NCBI RefSeq assembly: GCF_004298145.1
Contig: NZ_SCRH01000053.1
Span: 1 to 64,000, forward strand
DNA: 64,000 bases
Source: Mycobacterium sp.
GTDB taxonomy: Bacteria > Actinomycetota > Actinomycetes > Mycobacteriales > Mycobacteriaceae
Direction of reading: 5' to 3'
This document shows, piece after piece, positions 8,509 through 16,562 of this stretch. The notes under the pieces are model-generated. The model did no database searches. It was not told the DNA's origin and saw nothing but the letters and a program-made list of their open reading frames with translations. The translations under genes and the position numbers were made by a program. How positions within the stretch are numbered: the first letter of the stretch is position 1; each line of letters opens with the position of its first letter.

Positions 8509-8525
8509 CTAATTACTACGAGCAT
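8493..8525 (-). CDS. ilvB leader peptide (attenuation)
   Basis: This ten-codon open frame, ATG to TGA, encodes MLVVIRRVGA. Five of its ten residues are leucine, valine or isoleucine, and four of these (LVVI) are consecutive. That is the signature of a branched-chain amino acid attenuation leader. A purine-rich GGAAAG lies about nine bases before the ATG. It is followed by a 12-bp stem and a terminator with a T-run before ilvB. The arrangement matches leader peptides of ilv operons in other bacteria, including the corynebacterial ilvBNC operon. Too short for ordinary gene finders; translation is inferred. Confidence 0.8.
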   Translation of the reverse strand: MLVVIRRVGA

Positions 8526-8689
8526 CCCGGGCTTTCCGGCGGTATCCATAGCGTCCGACGGTAGTCTTCGCACAGCTCAGCAGTCAAATCCGTCACCGTC
8601 GGCACCCGGTCACCAGGTGGGTCGGGCGCTACGCCACCGCGAGGGCGCTCGAGGAATTGACCTGGCGTGCCGGGTGAAATGATGGTCGG

Positions 8690-9079
8690 GTGGCTACCGG
8701 TCCGTCTTCTCACACACCTCTGGTGATCAGGGTGTCCCCCGTCGCGCACCTGGCCGTCGGATTCTTGGTCTTGGGGTTGCTGATCCCGGTGCTGTTGTGG
8801 CCGCCGTCCGCACCACTGCTGATCCTCCCGGTGGTGCTGTCGGCGATGATCATCCGGTTACGCACCGTGGCCGACGACCGCGGCGTCACCGTTCGGACCC
8901 TGCTGGGCAGCCAGACGGTGCGCTGGGACGACATCGACGGGCTGCGTTTCCACCGCGGTTCCTGGGCGCGCGCGCACCTCAAGAGCGGCGCCGAGCTGCG
9001 ATTGCCGGCGGTCACCTTCTCGACGCTGCCGGAGCTGACCGAAGCCAGCTCGGGGCGGATTCCCAACCCCTACCGGTGA
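8690..9079 (+). CDS. cfp6: PH-domain membrane protein, CFP6-like
   Basis: This 129-residue protein has two hydrophobic segments near the N-terminus (about residues 17-36 and 41-54) followed by a bacterial PH-type domain. Motifs are RLRTVADDRGVTVRTLLGSQ and VRWDDIDGLRFHRGSW. It corresponds to Rv3004, named CFP6 because it was found in culture filtrate; the molecular role is unknown. GTG at 8690 is the only reasonable start. It is divergent from the ilvB leader, so the two promoters share the interval 8526-8689. Confidence 0.8.
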   Translation: MATGPSSHTPLVIRVSPVAHLAVGFLVLGLLIPVLLWPPSAPLLILPVVLSAMIIRLRTVADDRGVTVRTLLGSQTVRWDDIDGLRFHRGSWARAHLKSGAELRLPAVTFSTLPELTEASSGRIPNPYR

Positions 9080-9092
9080 AGGGGTCCCGGGT

Positions 9093-9953
9093 TCAGCCGA
9101 TCGGGTTCACGCCGTTGAGCGCCGCCCATACCCCGACGCCGGCGGCGATGCCGGCCAGCAGGGCGACGAAGGACCCGATGAAGGGTCGATGAGCCCAGCC
9201 CCGGCGCGCATCGAGACCGTAGCGGCCGGGCCCGCACAAGATGACCGCGGCGGCCATGGCGATGAGGGTGATCTGGTATTCGTGCCCCTCGGGCAGGAAG
9301 AACGAGAAGTTGTGTGTGTGCGGCCGCACCGAGACGGTCGCCAGCAGGCCATTGATCAGGAACGCGAGCGCACCGGCCGCGGCCACCGGCGTGAACAAGC
9401 CCAGCACCAGCAGCACACCCGCCACGAGCTCACCACCGGCGCTCACGTAGGCGAGGATGTCGGCGTGCTGGTAGCCGACGTCGGACAGTGAGTTCCTGAA
9501 TCCGGTCACCCCCGAGCCGCCCCACCAGCCGAACAGCTTCTGCAGCCCGTGGGCGCCGAGCACCACTCCGAGCCCGACCCGCAACACCAGCAATCCCAGA
9601 TGCTGCGTTCCGCGCCGCCCGACGTCGTGCAACCGGTCGTCGCGTTCGTCCTCGTCGACCTCCGCGGACTCCGGCGCCGCGTGCCGGGCGACCGCATGCG
9701 GCTGGACATAGGGCAGGGGCTCCTGGTGCTCGAGCAGGTTGTACGCTGCGGCACCGGAGCCGGCCATCGCCGCGGCGGCGCCGTAGGGGATGACGGTGGT
9801 GGTCCCCGTGGACGGGTTGAAGTCGCCGGGGTATCCGACCGGCGTCAGATCGTCTTCGGGATCAACCAGGCGCGCCGAGGCCGGGCGTCCCGGGGCCGAC
9901 TCCGGGGATTCTCCGGGGCGCTGCCAATCTGCGTCATTCGGTTGACTGGTCAC
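9093..9953 (-). CDS. DoxX-family membrane protein (Rv3005c-like)
   Basis: This 286-residue protein has a hydrophilic N-terminal region of about 110 residues rich in acidic and proline residues, then a four-helix DoxX domain. The domain begins LGLLVLRVGLGVVLGAHGLQ, with GWWGGSG after the first helix. In M. tuberculosis the equivalent DoxX protein joins SodA and the thiosulfate sulfurtransferase SseA in a membrane complex for thiol and peroxide stress; that role is known there and inferred here. GTG at 9953 (VTSQPNDADW) is preferred over an upstream GTG at 10016. It converges with cfp6 and diverges from lppZ. Confidence 0.85.
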   Translation of the reverse strand: MTSQPNDADWQRPGESPESAPGRPASARLVDPEDDLTPVGYPGDFNPSTGTTTVIPYGAAAAMAGSGAAAYNLLEHQEPLPYVQPHAVARHAAPESAEVDEDERDDRLHDVGRRGTQHLGLLVLRVGLGVVLGAHGLQKLFGWWGGSGVTGFRNSLSDVGYQHADILAYVSAGGELVAGVLLVLGLFTPVAAAGALAFLINGLLATVSVRPHTHNFSFFLPEGHEYQITLIAMAAAVILCGPGRYGLDARRGWAHRPFIGSFVALLAGIAAGVGVWAALNGVNPIG

Positions 9954-10205
9954 GGGTGTCAGGGTAAGGGCAGTTGGCCCCGAATTGGGGATTTGAGCGG
10001 CGCTTTCGCCAGGCAATCGGTGGTTTGCGCGCCGAACACGCCCGGATCGGTCCCAAATCGGCCCGCGCGCCGGTTCGGGAGGCCCGCAACGGACATCCCG
10101 GGCCCGCCGGGCCCCGGACGGGAAGTGGCCCCGGTCGAGTTTTCGGCGGCGGGCAAGCGGGACGTGTGTGGCGGCGGCGCCGGCGGTGTCCGTAGCCTGA
10201 CGGTC

Positions 10206-11336
10206 ATGCGACTAGGGCGATCGGGGCGGTCGGTTCGACGCGGGCTCGCCGCGCTGTGTGCCCTCGCGCTGGTGACGAGCGGGTGCGCGCGCTTCAACGA
10301 CACGCAATCGCAACCGTTCACCACCGCCCCGGAATTGAAGCCGCAGCCCAGCTCGACGCCTCCCCCGCCGCCACCGCTGCCGCCCACCCCATTCCCCAAG
10401 GCCTGCCCCGCTCCCGGGGTGATGCAGGGCTGCCTGGAGAGCACCAGCGGCCTGATCATGGGCCCCGACAGCAAAACCGCTCTGGTCGCCGAGCGCACCA
10501 CCGGCGCGGTCAAGGAGATCTCGGTCAGCGCCGAGCCGAAGGTGAAGATGGTCATCCCGGTCGACCCGTCCGGGGATGGCGGGTTGATGGACATCGTGAT
10601 GTCACCCACCTACACGCAGGACCGCCTGATGTACGCCTACGTCAGCACGCCGACCGACAACCGGGTCATCCGGATCGCCGACGGCGACATCCCGAAGGAC
10701 ATCCTGACCGGAATCCCCAAGGGCGCCACCGGCAACACCGGGGCGCTGGTCTTCACCAGCCCCACCACACTGGTCGTGCTGACCGGCGACGCGGGCAATC
10801 CGGCGATGGCCGCCGATCCCAAATCGCTGGCCGGCAAGGTGCTGCGCATCGAGCAGCCGACCACCCTCAATCAGGCGCCACCCACCACGGCGCTGTCCGG
10901 CGTGGGTTCGGGGGGCGGCCTGTGCATCGACCCGGTCGACGGCTCACTGTATGTCGCCGACCGGACCCCGACGGCGGATCGGTTGCAGCGCATCACCAAA
11001 ACCTCGGACGTCACCACGGTGTGGACCTGGCCGGACAAACCCGGCGTGGCCGGATGCGCGGCAATGGACGGTACCGTGCTGGTCAACCTGATCAACACCA
11101 AGCTGACGGTTGCCCTCCGGCTGGCGCCGACCACCGGCGCGGTCACCGGTGAACCCGACGTCGTGCGCAAGGACACCCACGCGCACGCCTGGGCACTGCG
11201 CATGTCACCCGATGGAAACGTCTGGGGCGCAACCGTTAACAAGACGGCGGGTGACGCCGAGAAGCTTGACGACGTCGTGTTTCCGCTCTTCCCGCAGGGC
11301 GGCGGATTCCCGCGCAACAGCGACGACAAGACCTAA
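10206..11336 (+). CDS. lppZ: Lipoprotein LppZ, beta-propeller (glucose/sorbosone dehydrogenase-like)
   Basis: This 376-residue exported lipoprotein has an arginine-rich n-region, a hydrophobic stretch (ALCALALVTSG) and lipidation at Cys27. A low-complexity proline segment (about residues 40-65, PPPPPPLPP) follows. The rest is a six-bladed propeller of the glucose/sorbosone dehydrogenase type, with SGLIMGPDSKTALVAERT and GLCIDPVDGSLYVADR. It matches LppZ (Rv3006). The ATG at 10206 is chosen because it begins the signal peptide; upstream in-frame sequence lacks one. Enzymatic function is unproven. It ends three bases from gatB on the opposite strand; in M. tuberculosis, from memory, Rv3007c and Rv3008 lie between them. 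Confidence 0.9.
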   Translation: MRLGRSGRSVRRGLAALCALALVTSGCARFNDTQSQPFTTAPELKPQPSSTPPPPPPLPPTPFPKACPAPGVMQGCLESTSGLIMGPDSKTALVAERTTGAVKEISVSAEPKVKMVIPVDPSGDGGLMDIVMSPTYTQDRLMYAYVSTPTDNRVIRIADGDIPKDILTGIPKGATGNTGALVFTSPTTLVVLTGDAGNPAMAADPKSLAGKVLRIEQPTTLNQAPPTTALSGVGSGGGLCIDPVDGSLYVADRTPTADRLQRITKTSDVTTVWTWPDKPGVAGCAAMDGTVLVNLINTKLTVALRLAPTTGAVTGEPDVVRKDTHAHAWALRMSPDGNVWGATVNKTAGDAEKLDDVVFPLFPQGGGFPRNSDDKT

Positions 11337-11339
11337 CGG

Positions 11340-12851
11340 CTAGCCCTGGCCGCAGGAGGCCAGGACCAGTTCGCGCACCCGCGCGGCGTCGGCCTGCCCG
11401 CGGGTGGCCTTCATCACCGCCCCGACGATCGCGCCCGCCGCGGCCACCTTGCCGCCCCGAATCTTTTCTGCCACATCGGGATTGGCGGACAGCGCCTCGT
11501 CGACGGCGGCCTGGGTGACGGAGTCGTCACGCACCAGCGCCAGCCCGCGGGCGGTCATGACCGCCTCGGGTTCGCCCTCCCCGGCCAGCACACCCTCGAC
11601 GACCTGGCGCGCCAGTTTGGTGGACAGCTTGCCCTCGTCGACCAACGCCACCACCGCGGCAACCTGCGCGGGCGTGATGGCCAGCTCATCCAGCGCGACG
11701 TTGGCCTCGTTGGCCTTCTGCATCAGGAAATTTCCCCACCAGGCGCGCGCCTGTTCGCTGGACGCGCCCTGTTCGACGGTGGCAGTGACCAATTCGATCG
11801 CGCCGGCGTTGACCAGGTCGCGCATCACCTCGTCGGAGATTCCCCACTCTTCCTGAATGCGCTTGCGGCTCAGCCACGGCAGCTCGGGGATCGTCTGCCG
11901 CAGCCGCTCGACCAGTTCGCGGCTGGGCGCGACGGGTTCCAGATCGGGCTCGGGGAAGTAGCGGTAATCCTCAGCGGTCTCTTTGACGCGCCCCGGGCTG
12001 GTGTGGCCCGCCTCGTGAAAGTGCCTGGTTTCCTGGGTGATCTGGCCGCCCGAGGCCAGGACAGCGGCCTGGCGCTGCATTTCGTAACGCACGGCCACCT
12101 CAACGCTTTTCAGCGAGTTGACGTTCTTGGTTTCGGTACGGGTTCCGAACTCGGCCCTGCCGGTCGGCTTCAGGGACACGTTGGTGTCACAGCGCATGGA
12201 ACCCTGGTCCATCCGGACATCGGATACATCCAAGCCGCGCAACAGGTCCCGTAATGCCGTCACATACGCCCGGGCGATCGTCGGGGCCCGGTCCCCGGCC
12301 CCGACGATGGGCTTGGTGACGATCTCTATCAAGGGCACACCGGCGCGGTTGTAGTCGATCAACGACGTCGTCGCGCCATGAATGCGGCCGGTCTCACTGC
12401 CGATGTGGGTGAGCTTGCCGGTGTCCTCCTCCATGTGCGCGCGCTCGATCTCGACCCGCCAGGTGGTGCCATCTTCCAGTGGCGCCTCGAGGTAACCGTT
12501 GACGGCGATGGGCTCGTCGTACTGCGAAATCTGGTAGTTCTTCGGCATGTCCGGGTAGAAGTAGTTCTTCCGGGCGAAGCGGCACCACGGCACGATCTCG
12601 CAATTCAGCGCCAGCCCGATCCGGATGGCCGACTCCACTGCGGTCCGGTTGAGCACCGGCAGCGAGCCGGGCAGCCCCAGGCACACCGGGCACACCTGGG
12701 TGTTGGGTTCCGCGCCGAATACGGTGGTGCAGCCGCAGAACATCTTGGTGACGGTGGACAGCTCGACGTGTACCTCGAGGCCGAGTACCGGATCAAAACG
12801 CGCGATGACGTCGTCGTACTCCATAAGATCGGCGCTGGCGGCAACACTCAT
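11340..12851 (-). CDS. gatB: Aspartyl/glutamyl-tRNA amidotransferase subunit B
   Basis: This is the kinase/tRNA-binding subunit of GatCAB, which converts Glu-tRNA(Gln) and Asp-tRNA(Asn) to the amide forms. The 503-residue protein has the N-terminal catalytic cradle (PVLGLEVHVELSTVTKMFC; zinc ligands in CGC and CPVCLG). A GatB/YqeY tail starts near residue 355 (VNAGAIELV) and ends in RGQADAARVRELV. In M. tuberculosis it follows pfkA in the gatC-gatA-pfkA-gatB order. Here an EspI-like gene and a mosaic of about 3.7 kb separate it from pfkA. It starts ten bases after the EspI-like gene ends, so the two are probably cotranscribed. Confidence 0.97.
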   Translation of the reverse strand: MSVAASADLMEYDDVIARFDPVLGLEVHVELSTVTKMFCGCTTVFGAEPNTQVCPVCLGLPGSLPVLNRTAVESAIRIGLALNCEIVPWCRFARKNYFYPDMPKNYQISQYDEPIAVNGYLEAPLEDGTTWRVEIERAHMEEDTGKLTHIGSETGRIHGATTSLIDYNRAGVPLIEIVTKPIVGAGDRAPTIARAYVTALRDLLRGLDVSDVRMDQGSMRCDTNVSLKPTGRAEFGTRTETKNVNSLKSVEVAVRYEMQRQAAVLASGGQITQETRHFHEAGHTSPGRVKETAEDYRYFPEPDLEPVAPSRELVERLRQTIPELPWLSRKRIQEEWGISDEVMRDLVNAGAIELVTATVEQGASSEQARAWWGNFLMQKANEANVALDELAITPAQVAAVVALVDEGKLSTKLARQVVEGVLAGEGEPEAVMTARGLALVRDDSVTQAAVDEALSANPDVAEKIRGGKVAAAGAIVGAVMKATRGQADAARVRELVLASCGQG

Positions 12852-12861
12852 GCGCTCGATC

Positions 12862-14061
12862 CTAATGGTGGGGGCGGTCGCGCTCTCCTCCCCGGCCCGG
12901 GAACATCCCGGCCAGCACGGCGGCCATCTCCAGGTAGCTGCGCCGGCTCTCCTTGCTCATTCGGTCCAGCGCGATCTTGCGGCCCTGGTGCACGTGCCGG
13001 TCGAAGGGCAGCACCACCGTGGCGGCGACCCGGGCGGACAAGCGGTCGAGCTCCGTGACGGCCACACCTTCCACCTTGGCCGGCTCGATGTGGTTGACGG
13101 CGAGCACGGTCGACATCATCAGTCGTTGATACCCGTTGTGGCACAGCCACTCCAGGGTCGTCTGGGTCTTGCGTATCGCATCGATGGAGGTGCTCGTGAC
13201 CACCACAAGGGCCCGCGACTCCGGCAGAACAGCCTCCATCACACTGGAATTGAGCGCCTTGACGCAATCGACCAGCACCACCGAATACTGATTTCTCAGC
13301 ATCGAGAAAGCCCGCAGCACATCACGGCGCTCCAGCCGCCAGTCGGTGCGTGCGTATTCCGGCAATCCGAGCACTTCCAGCCCGAAACCGTTCATGTAGG
13401 TCAGCGCCCGGATGTCCTCATATTGCGTCGCCGGGTTGCCGTCGAGAAGGTCGGCCATGCTGTGCGGGTTATGGCGGCCGTGGCGCTCCGCCAGGTCCCC
13501 CGCGTCGATGTCGAGGGCGAGCACTCGGTCGTTGCGCACGGCGGCGAAGGTCGAGCCGAGGGCCTCGACCACCGCGGTCTTGCCGACGCCACCTTTGAGG
13601 TTGAGGACGGCGATGGGAAAGGCACCTCCCACGGCCGCGCGGATGCGATCCCGCAGCTCATTTTCGTAGGCGGTGTCTTTGCCGGGGCCCAGATCGATCC
13701 CGGTAACGCGATGGATCAGCCCTCGCCAGTTGAGCCTGGCGGAGTCGGCGTCGTGCTGGTCGAAGCGGTCCAGCGCCGTCTCGCCCAGCGGCGGCGCGGG
13801 GGGAGGCGGTGGCGGCACCCGCTGCGGCGGCCCCGGTGGCGGGGGCTGAGACGGTCCGGGCGGCCGACGACCGGGACCGTGGGGTTGCGGCACCGTGGTG
13901 CCCGCCGGGTCGACGCCGGCGTCCCACCCGGGTGGGCGCGGGTCGTGGTGCGGTGGGCCGGGCGGCCCCGCCGATCCCACGGATTGGCGGACGACTCCGC
14001 GACTCGCACCACGGTTGCGCATACCCCGGGTATAGCCGCTTTGTACGGGTTCGGAAACCAC
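12862..14061 (-). CDS. EspI-like proline-rich MinD/ParA-family ATPase
   Basis: This 399-residue protein has a disordered proline/glycine-rich N-terminus (about residues 30-93, including PPPPPPAPP). A linker (NWRGLIHRVTGIDLGPG, 111-127) leads into a MinD/ParA-type ATPase. Walker A is KGGVGKT (156-162); the acidic strand is LALDIDAGD (181-189) and Walker B is VVLVDCVKALNS (261-272). This layout is that of EspI and related type VII secretion-associated ATPases. No ESX structural genes are nearby, so it is an orphan, although a PPE gene lies 1 kb upstream. The start is uncertain: GTG at 14061 or ATG at 14022. A scrap of a second copy lies at 14590-14675. Confidence 0.75.
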   Translation of the reverse strand: MVSEPVQSGYTRGMRNRGASRGVVRQSVGSAGPPGPPHHDPRPPGWDAGVDPAGTTVPQPHGPGRRPPGPSQPPPPGPPQRVPPPPPPAPPLGETALDRFDQHDADSARLNWRGLIHRVTGIDLGPGKDTAYENELRDRIRAAVGGAFPIAVLNLKGGVGKTAVVEALGSTFAAVRNDRVLALDIDAGDLAERHGRHNPHSMADLLDGNPATQYEDIRALTYMNGFGLEVLGLPEYARTDWRLERRDVLRAFSMLRNQYSVVLVDCVKALNSSVMEAVLPESRALVVVTSTSIDAIRKTQTTLEWLCHNGYQRLMMSTVLAVNHIEPAKVEGVAVTELDRLSARVAATVVLPFDRHVHQGRKIALDRMSKESRRSYLEMAAVLAGMFPGRGGERDRPHH

Positions 14062-14150
14062 AAGATCCGGTGATCGCCCACCACATCAGCCATTTGCCGG
14101 CAAGTTCAGGCCGCGGTTGACTCCGAGCCACCGGATGTTTGCCCGGCCGG

Positions 14151-14589
14151 GCCTACCCGAAGAACGCGGCGGCGTCGTCAAGCGGCTGTCGGGCACCAAC
14201 TTGAGCTGGCGTACCGCGTCTGCCAGCGGCACCCGGCCGATATCCTGGCCGCGCAGCGACACCATCTGGCCGTATTCGCCGGCATGCGCCGCGTCGGCGG
14301 CGTTCACGCCGAACCGGGTGGCCAGCACCCGGTCGTAGGCCGTCGGCGTGCCACCGCGCTGGACGTGGCCCAGCACGGTCACCCGGACATCCTTGTTGAT
14401 ACGCTTCTCCACTTCGGCGCCCAGCTGGGCGGCCACACCGGTGAATTTCTCATGGCCGAATTCGTCAATCCCGCCTTCCCGCAACGCAATCGAGCCGGGG
14501 ACGGGTTTGGCACCCTCGGCGACCACGCAGATGAAGTGCGAATCTCCGCGCTGGAAGCGGCGTTTGACGAGCCGGCAGACTTCCTCGAC
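14151..14589 (-). pseudogene. Duplicated 3' fragment of pfkA
   Basis: This stretch repeats 16560-16998 with only scattered mismatches. It encodes PfkA residues from about 199 to the C-terminus, including GHVQRGGTPTAYDRVLATRF. A single-base deletion near the end (GTCGTCAAGCGG against GTCGTCGTAGCGG) shifts the last codons, replacing the native YDDAAAFFG tail. There is no 5' half: homology stops abruptly at 14589, where it joins an EspI-like scrap. The fragment and the intact gene form direct repeats about 2.4 kb apart around the PPE segment, pointing to a duplication or insertion event. Confidence 0.9.
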
Positions 14590-14675
14590 ATCTCCTCCAT
14601 CGCAACCGAATTTAGCGCCTTGGGGCAGTCAACCAACACGATCGAATAGTGGTTGCGCGGAATCGAAAATGTTTT
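14590..14675 (-). pseudogene. Scrap of a second EspI-like ATPase gene
   Basis: Read on the minus strand, this encodes FSIPRNHYSIVLVDCPKALN followed by SVAMEE. It lines up with residues 252-277 of the EspI-like protein at 12862-14061 (FSMLRNQYSVVLVDCVKALN). The match covers the Walker B region only and runs directly into the pfkA fragment. It shows that more than one EspI-type sequence has passed through this locus. Confidence 0.75.
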
Positions 14676-14701
14676 GACGACTAACTAGCGGTTACGTGCG
14701 C

Positions 14702-15007
14702 TTATGCCTTATCGCCGCATTTCGCGTCGTTGCCGCCTTTTTCGGCTGTGTTGTTCTCAGTGGCGCAAGTCGTTGCGCCGCACCCGTTCATCATTGCTAT
14801 CAGCCCCTGTCCGAATGTGTGTCCATGTGGCCCATCCGCGGCGACCTGCGCGGTGGTGTTAGGGCGGGCAGTCGATGACCAACCCGCCATCGCCCCGGTC
14901 TGGGGTGCGCTCATTGCCCAGCTCGACGGCACCGACAACGACCCCAGCGAGCCCGCCGTGCCGACTTCCGCAGACACCACCCCCGCACCGATCACCGGGC
15001 CCTCCAC
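14702..15007 (-). pseudogene. PPE-SVP C-terminal fragment with a cysteine-containing tail
   Basis: This open frame of 101 residues contains VVSAEVGTAGSLGSLSVPSS followed by WAMSAP. GSLSVPSSW fits the GxxSVPxxW signature of the PPE-SVP subfamily, with its usual preceding AxxGxAGS context. No PPE N-terminus is in this frame, so it is a C-terminal piece starting at a GTG of doubtful use. The tail is unlike ordinary PPE proteins: it holds four cysteines (NGCGATTCATE, AKCGDKA). It begins 28 bases after the stop of the intact PPE gene, so it may be that gene's displaced original end or the remains of a neighbouring PPE gene. The frame is open, so expression cannot be excluded. Confidence 0.6.
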
Positions 15008-15035
15008 CGCAGCACGTTTGACCGACGTCGCTACC

Positions 15036-16388
15036 TCAACCGGGCACCCCGACCAGGTTGGTGGCTACGCCATCAGCCCATTCCAACAGCAGATCCGCAT
15101 TGAGCTGAGGCTGAATTCCCGAAGTACCCGCCAGACCGCCCGCCGCAGGCAATGCCGCTCCCCACCCGCTCGCGCTCGTGCTGGGAGTGGCGGCGGGGGG
15201 GAAGACGAAGCTGGAGCCGGCGGGGACGGAACCGAGGGTGCTGACGGTGCCGCTGTTGACCGCGGTGACCATGCCGCTGGCGTTGATGGAGACCATAGCG
15301 CCGCCGCTGCTGGGGGTGCCGGAGAAGCCCCCTAACACGGCAGTCCCCGCGGGAAGGGTCGGACTGACGTCCGGGATGACGAAAGGGGAGAGGGTTCCGG
15401 AGAAATGCACGGTGATGACGCCCTCGTAAAAGGAGCCCAAACCGAGGGTGCTCATGTTGTATGTTGCGGGACTAGGGAGTTCGATGTACGCCGCGGCGTT
15501 GAACGGGTTGGCGGTGGCCGGTAGGAAATAGGTCAGGCGGTCGACTTCGACGGTGGCTGCACCGCCTAAATACTGGAGGGGGAATCCGTTCAAATAGTTG
15601 TAGTTCGGCGGTCCCAGAAGGATATCGACGGTCACACCTGAGGCGACGTGAGCGCCACCGGGCGCTACGTTGGCGATCTGGTCATACGGTAAGTAAGGGT
15701 CGATGGTGGCGGTGGAGTTGAGGGTGTGCGCTATGGCATTGGTCGTGCTGGCCTGCTGAGTGGCTGTGGGTGAGCCCACCTGCACCAGGGATTGGGTGTG
15801 GGTGCTGGCGGTGTTGGCGGTGACCTGGGCCAGTGCATTGGCCTGGGTATCCTGCCCCACCGGGTTGGTGATCTGCGGCGGCGGGCTAAACGGGGTCAAG
15901 GTGCTCGCGGCCGCCGAGGCGGCAGCATAGCCATACATTGCGGCGGCGTCTTGGGCCCACATCTCCGTGTAGTGGGCTTCGGTGGCAGCGATCGCCGGGG
16001 TGTTCTGGCCAAAGAAATTGGTCGCCACCAATGCCGCCAACTGCGCCCGATTGGCGGCGATCACCGGCGGGGGCACCGTGGCCACGAACGCCGCCTCGTA
16101 GGCCGCCGCCGCCGCGTAGGCCTGAGCGGCGGTGTGCTGTGCCTGACCGGCCGTGGTAGCCAGCCACTGCACATAGGGCATCACCGCGGCCGTCATCAGC
16201 GCCGCAGTCGGGCCCGACCACACCTGCCCGGCCAGCCCGGAAACCACCGACGTGTAACCGCCCGCGGCGGACTCGAGCGCGACCGCTAGGGCTTGCCAGC
16301 CCGCCGCCGCTGCCAGCATCGGCCCCGCTCCAGGCCCGGTATACATCAGAGCGGAATTGACCTCCGGGGGCAGCGACGCAAAATCCAT
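15036..16388 (-). CDS. PPE family protein
   Basis: This 450-residue PPE protein is presumably exported by a type VII (ESX) system to the cell surface. The PPE domain covers residues 1-175: it starts MDFASLPPEVNSALMYTGPG, carries the W-x-G turn (VWSGPTAALM, 56-65), and ends in a helix with the usual NFFGQNTPAIAATEAHY. The C-terminal 270 residues are unique. They have beta-rich segments (VTVDILLGPPNYNYL, YEGVITVHFSG) and lack both the SVP motif and MPTR repeats. No PE partner is adjacent. The ATG is preceded by a 174-base, relatively AT-rich interval up to pfkA. It lies between the pfkA duplication and intact pfkA, so it was probably acquired with that segment. Confidence 0.9.
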   Translation of the reverse strand: MDFASLPPEVNSALMYTGPGAGPMLAAAAGWQALAVALESAAGGYTSVVSGLAGQVWSGPTAALMTAAVMPYVQWLATTAGQAQHTAAQAYAAAAAYEAAFVATVPPPVIAANRAQLAALVATNFFGQNTPAIAATEAHYTEMWAQDAAAMYGYAAASAAASTLTPFSPPPQITNPVGQDTQANALAQVTANTASTHTQSLVQVGSPTATQQASTTNAIAHTLNSTATIDPYLPYDQIANVAPGGAHVASGVTVDILLGPPNYNYLNGFPLQYLGGAATVEVDRLTYFLPATANPFNAAAYIELPSPATYNMSTLGLGSFYEGVITVHFSGTLSPFVIPDVSPTLPAGTAVLGGFSGTPSSGGAMVSINASGMVTAVNSGTVSTLGSVPAGSSFVFPPAATPSTSASGWGAALPAAGGLAGTSGIQPQLNADLLLEWADGVATNLVGVPG

Positions 16389-16562
16389 GGTCTTCCTTAC
16401 CGTTGCAAATCCGCGATGGAGTTTTTACAATAGCAACTGGAAGAACTGAAAAACCATACGTAGAACGGCAATTGCCAACCGCGGCCCATTTCAGGTTAGC
16501 GACACGACGCTATCGCCGAGATCAATCCCCCCTCGCCCACATTCCATATCCGGAACAGCCGC

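Noticed and set aside
6521..8512. 663-codon plus-strand frame opposite ilvB and its leader
   Set aside because: It is a high-GC shadow of ilvB with Gly/Arg/His-rich, domainless translation.
9549..10205. Long N-terminal extension in frame with lppZ
   Set aside because: It lies antisense to doxX and lacks any signal peptide; the lipoprotein signal starts at ATG 10206.
14730..15335. Plus-strand 201-codon frame in the gatB-pfkA mosaic
   Set aside because: The minus strand of the same DNA encodes a PPE-SVP motif and the PPE C-terminus, which explains the sequence better.
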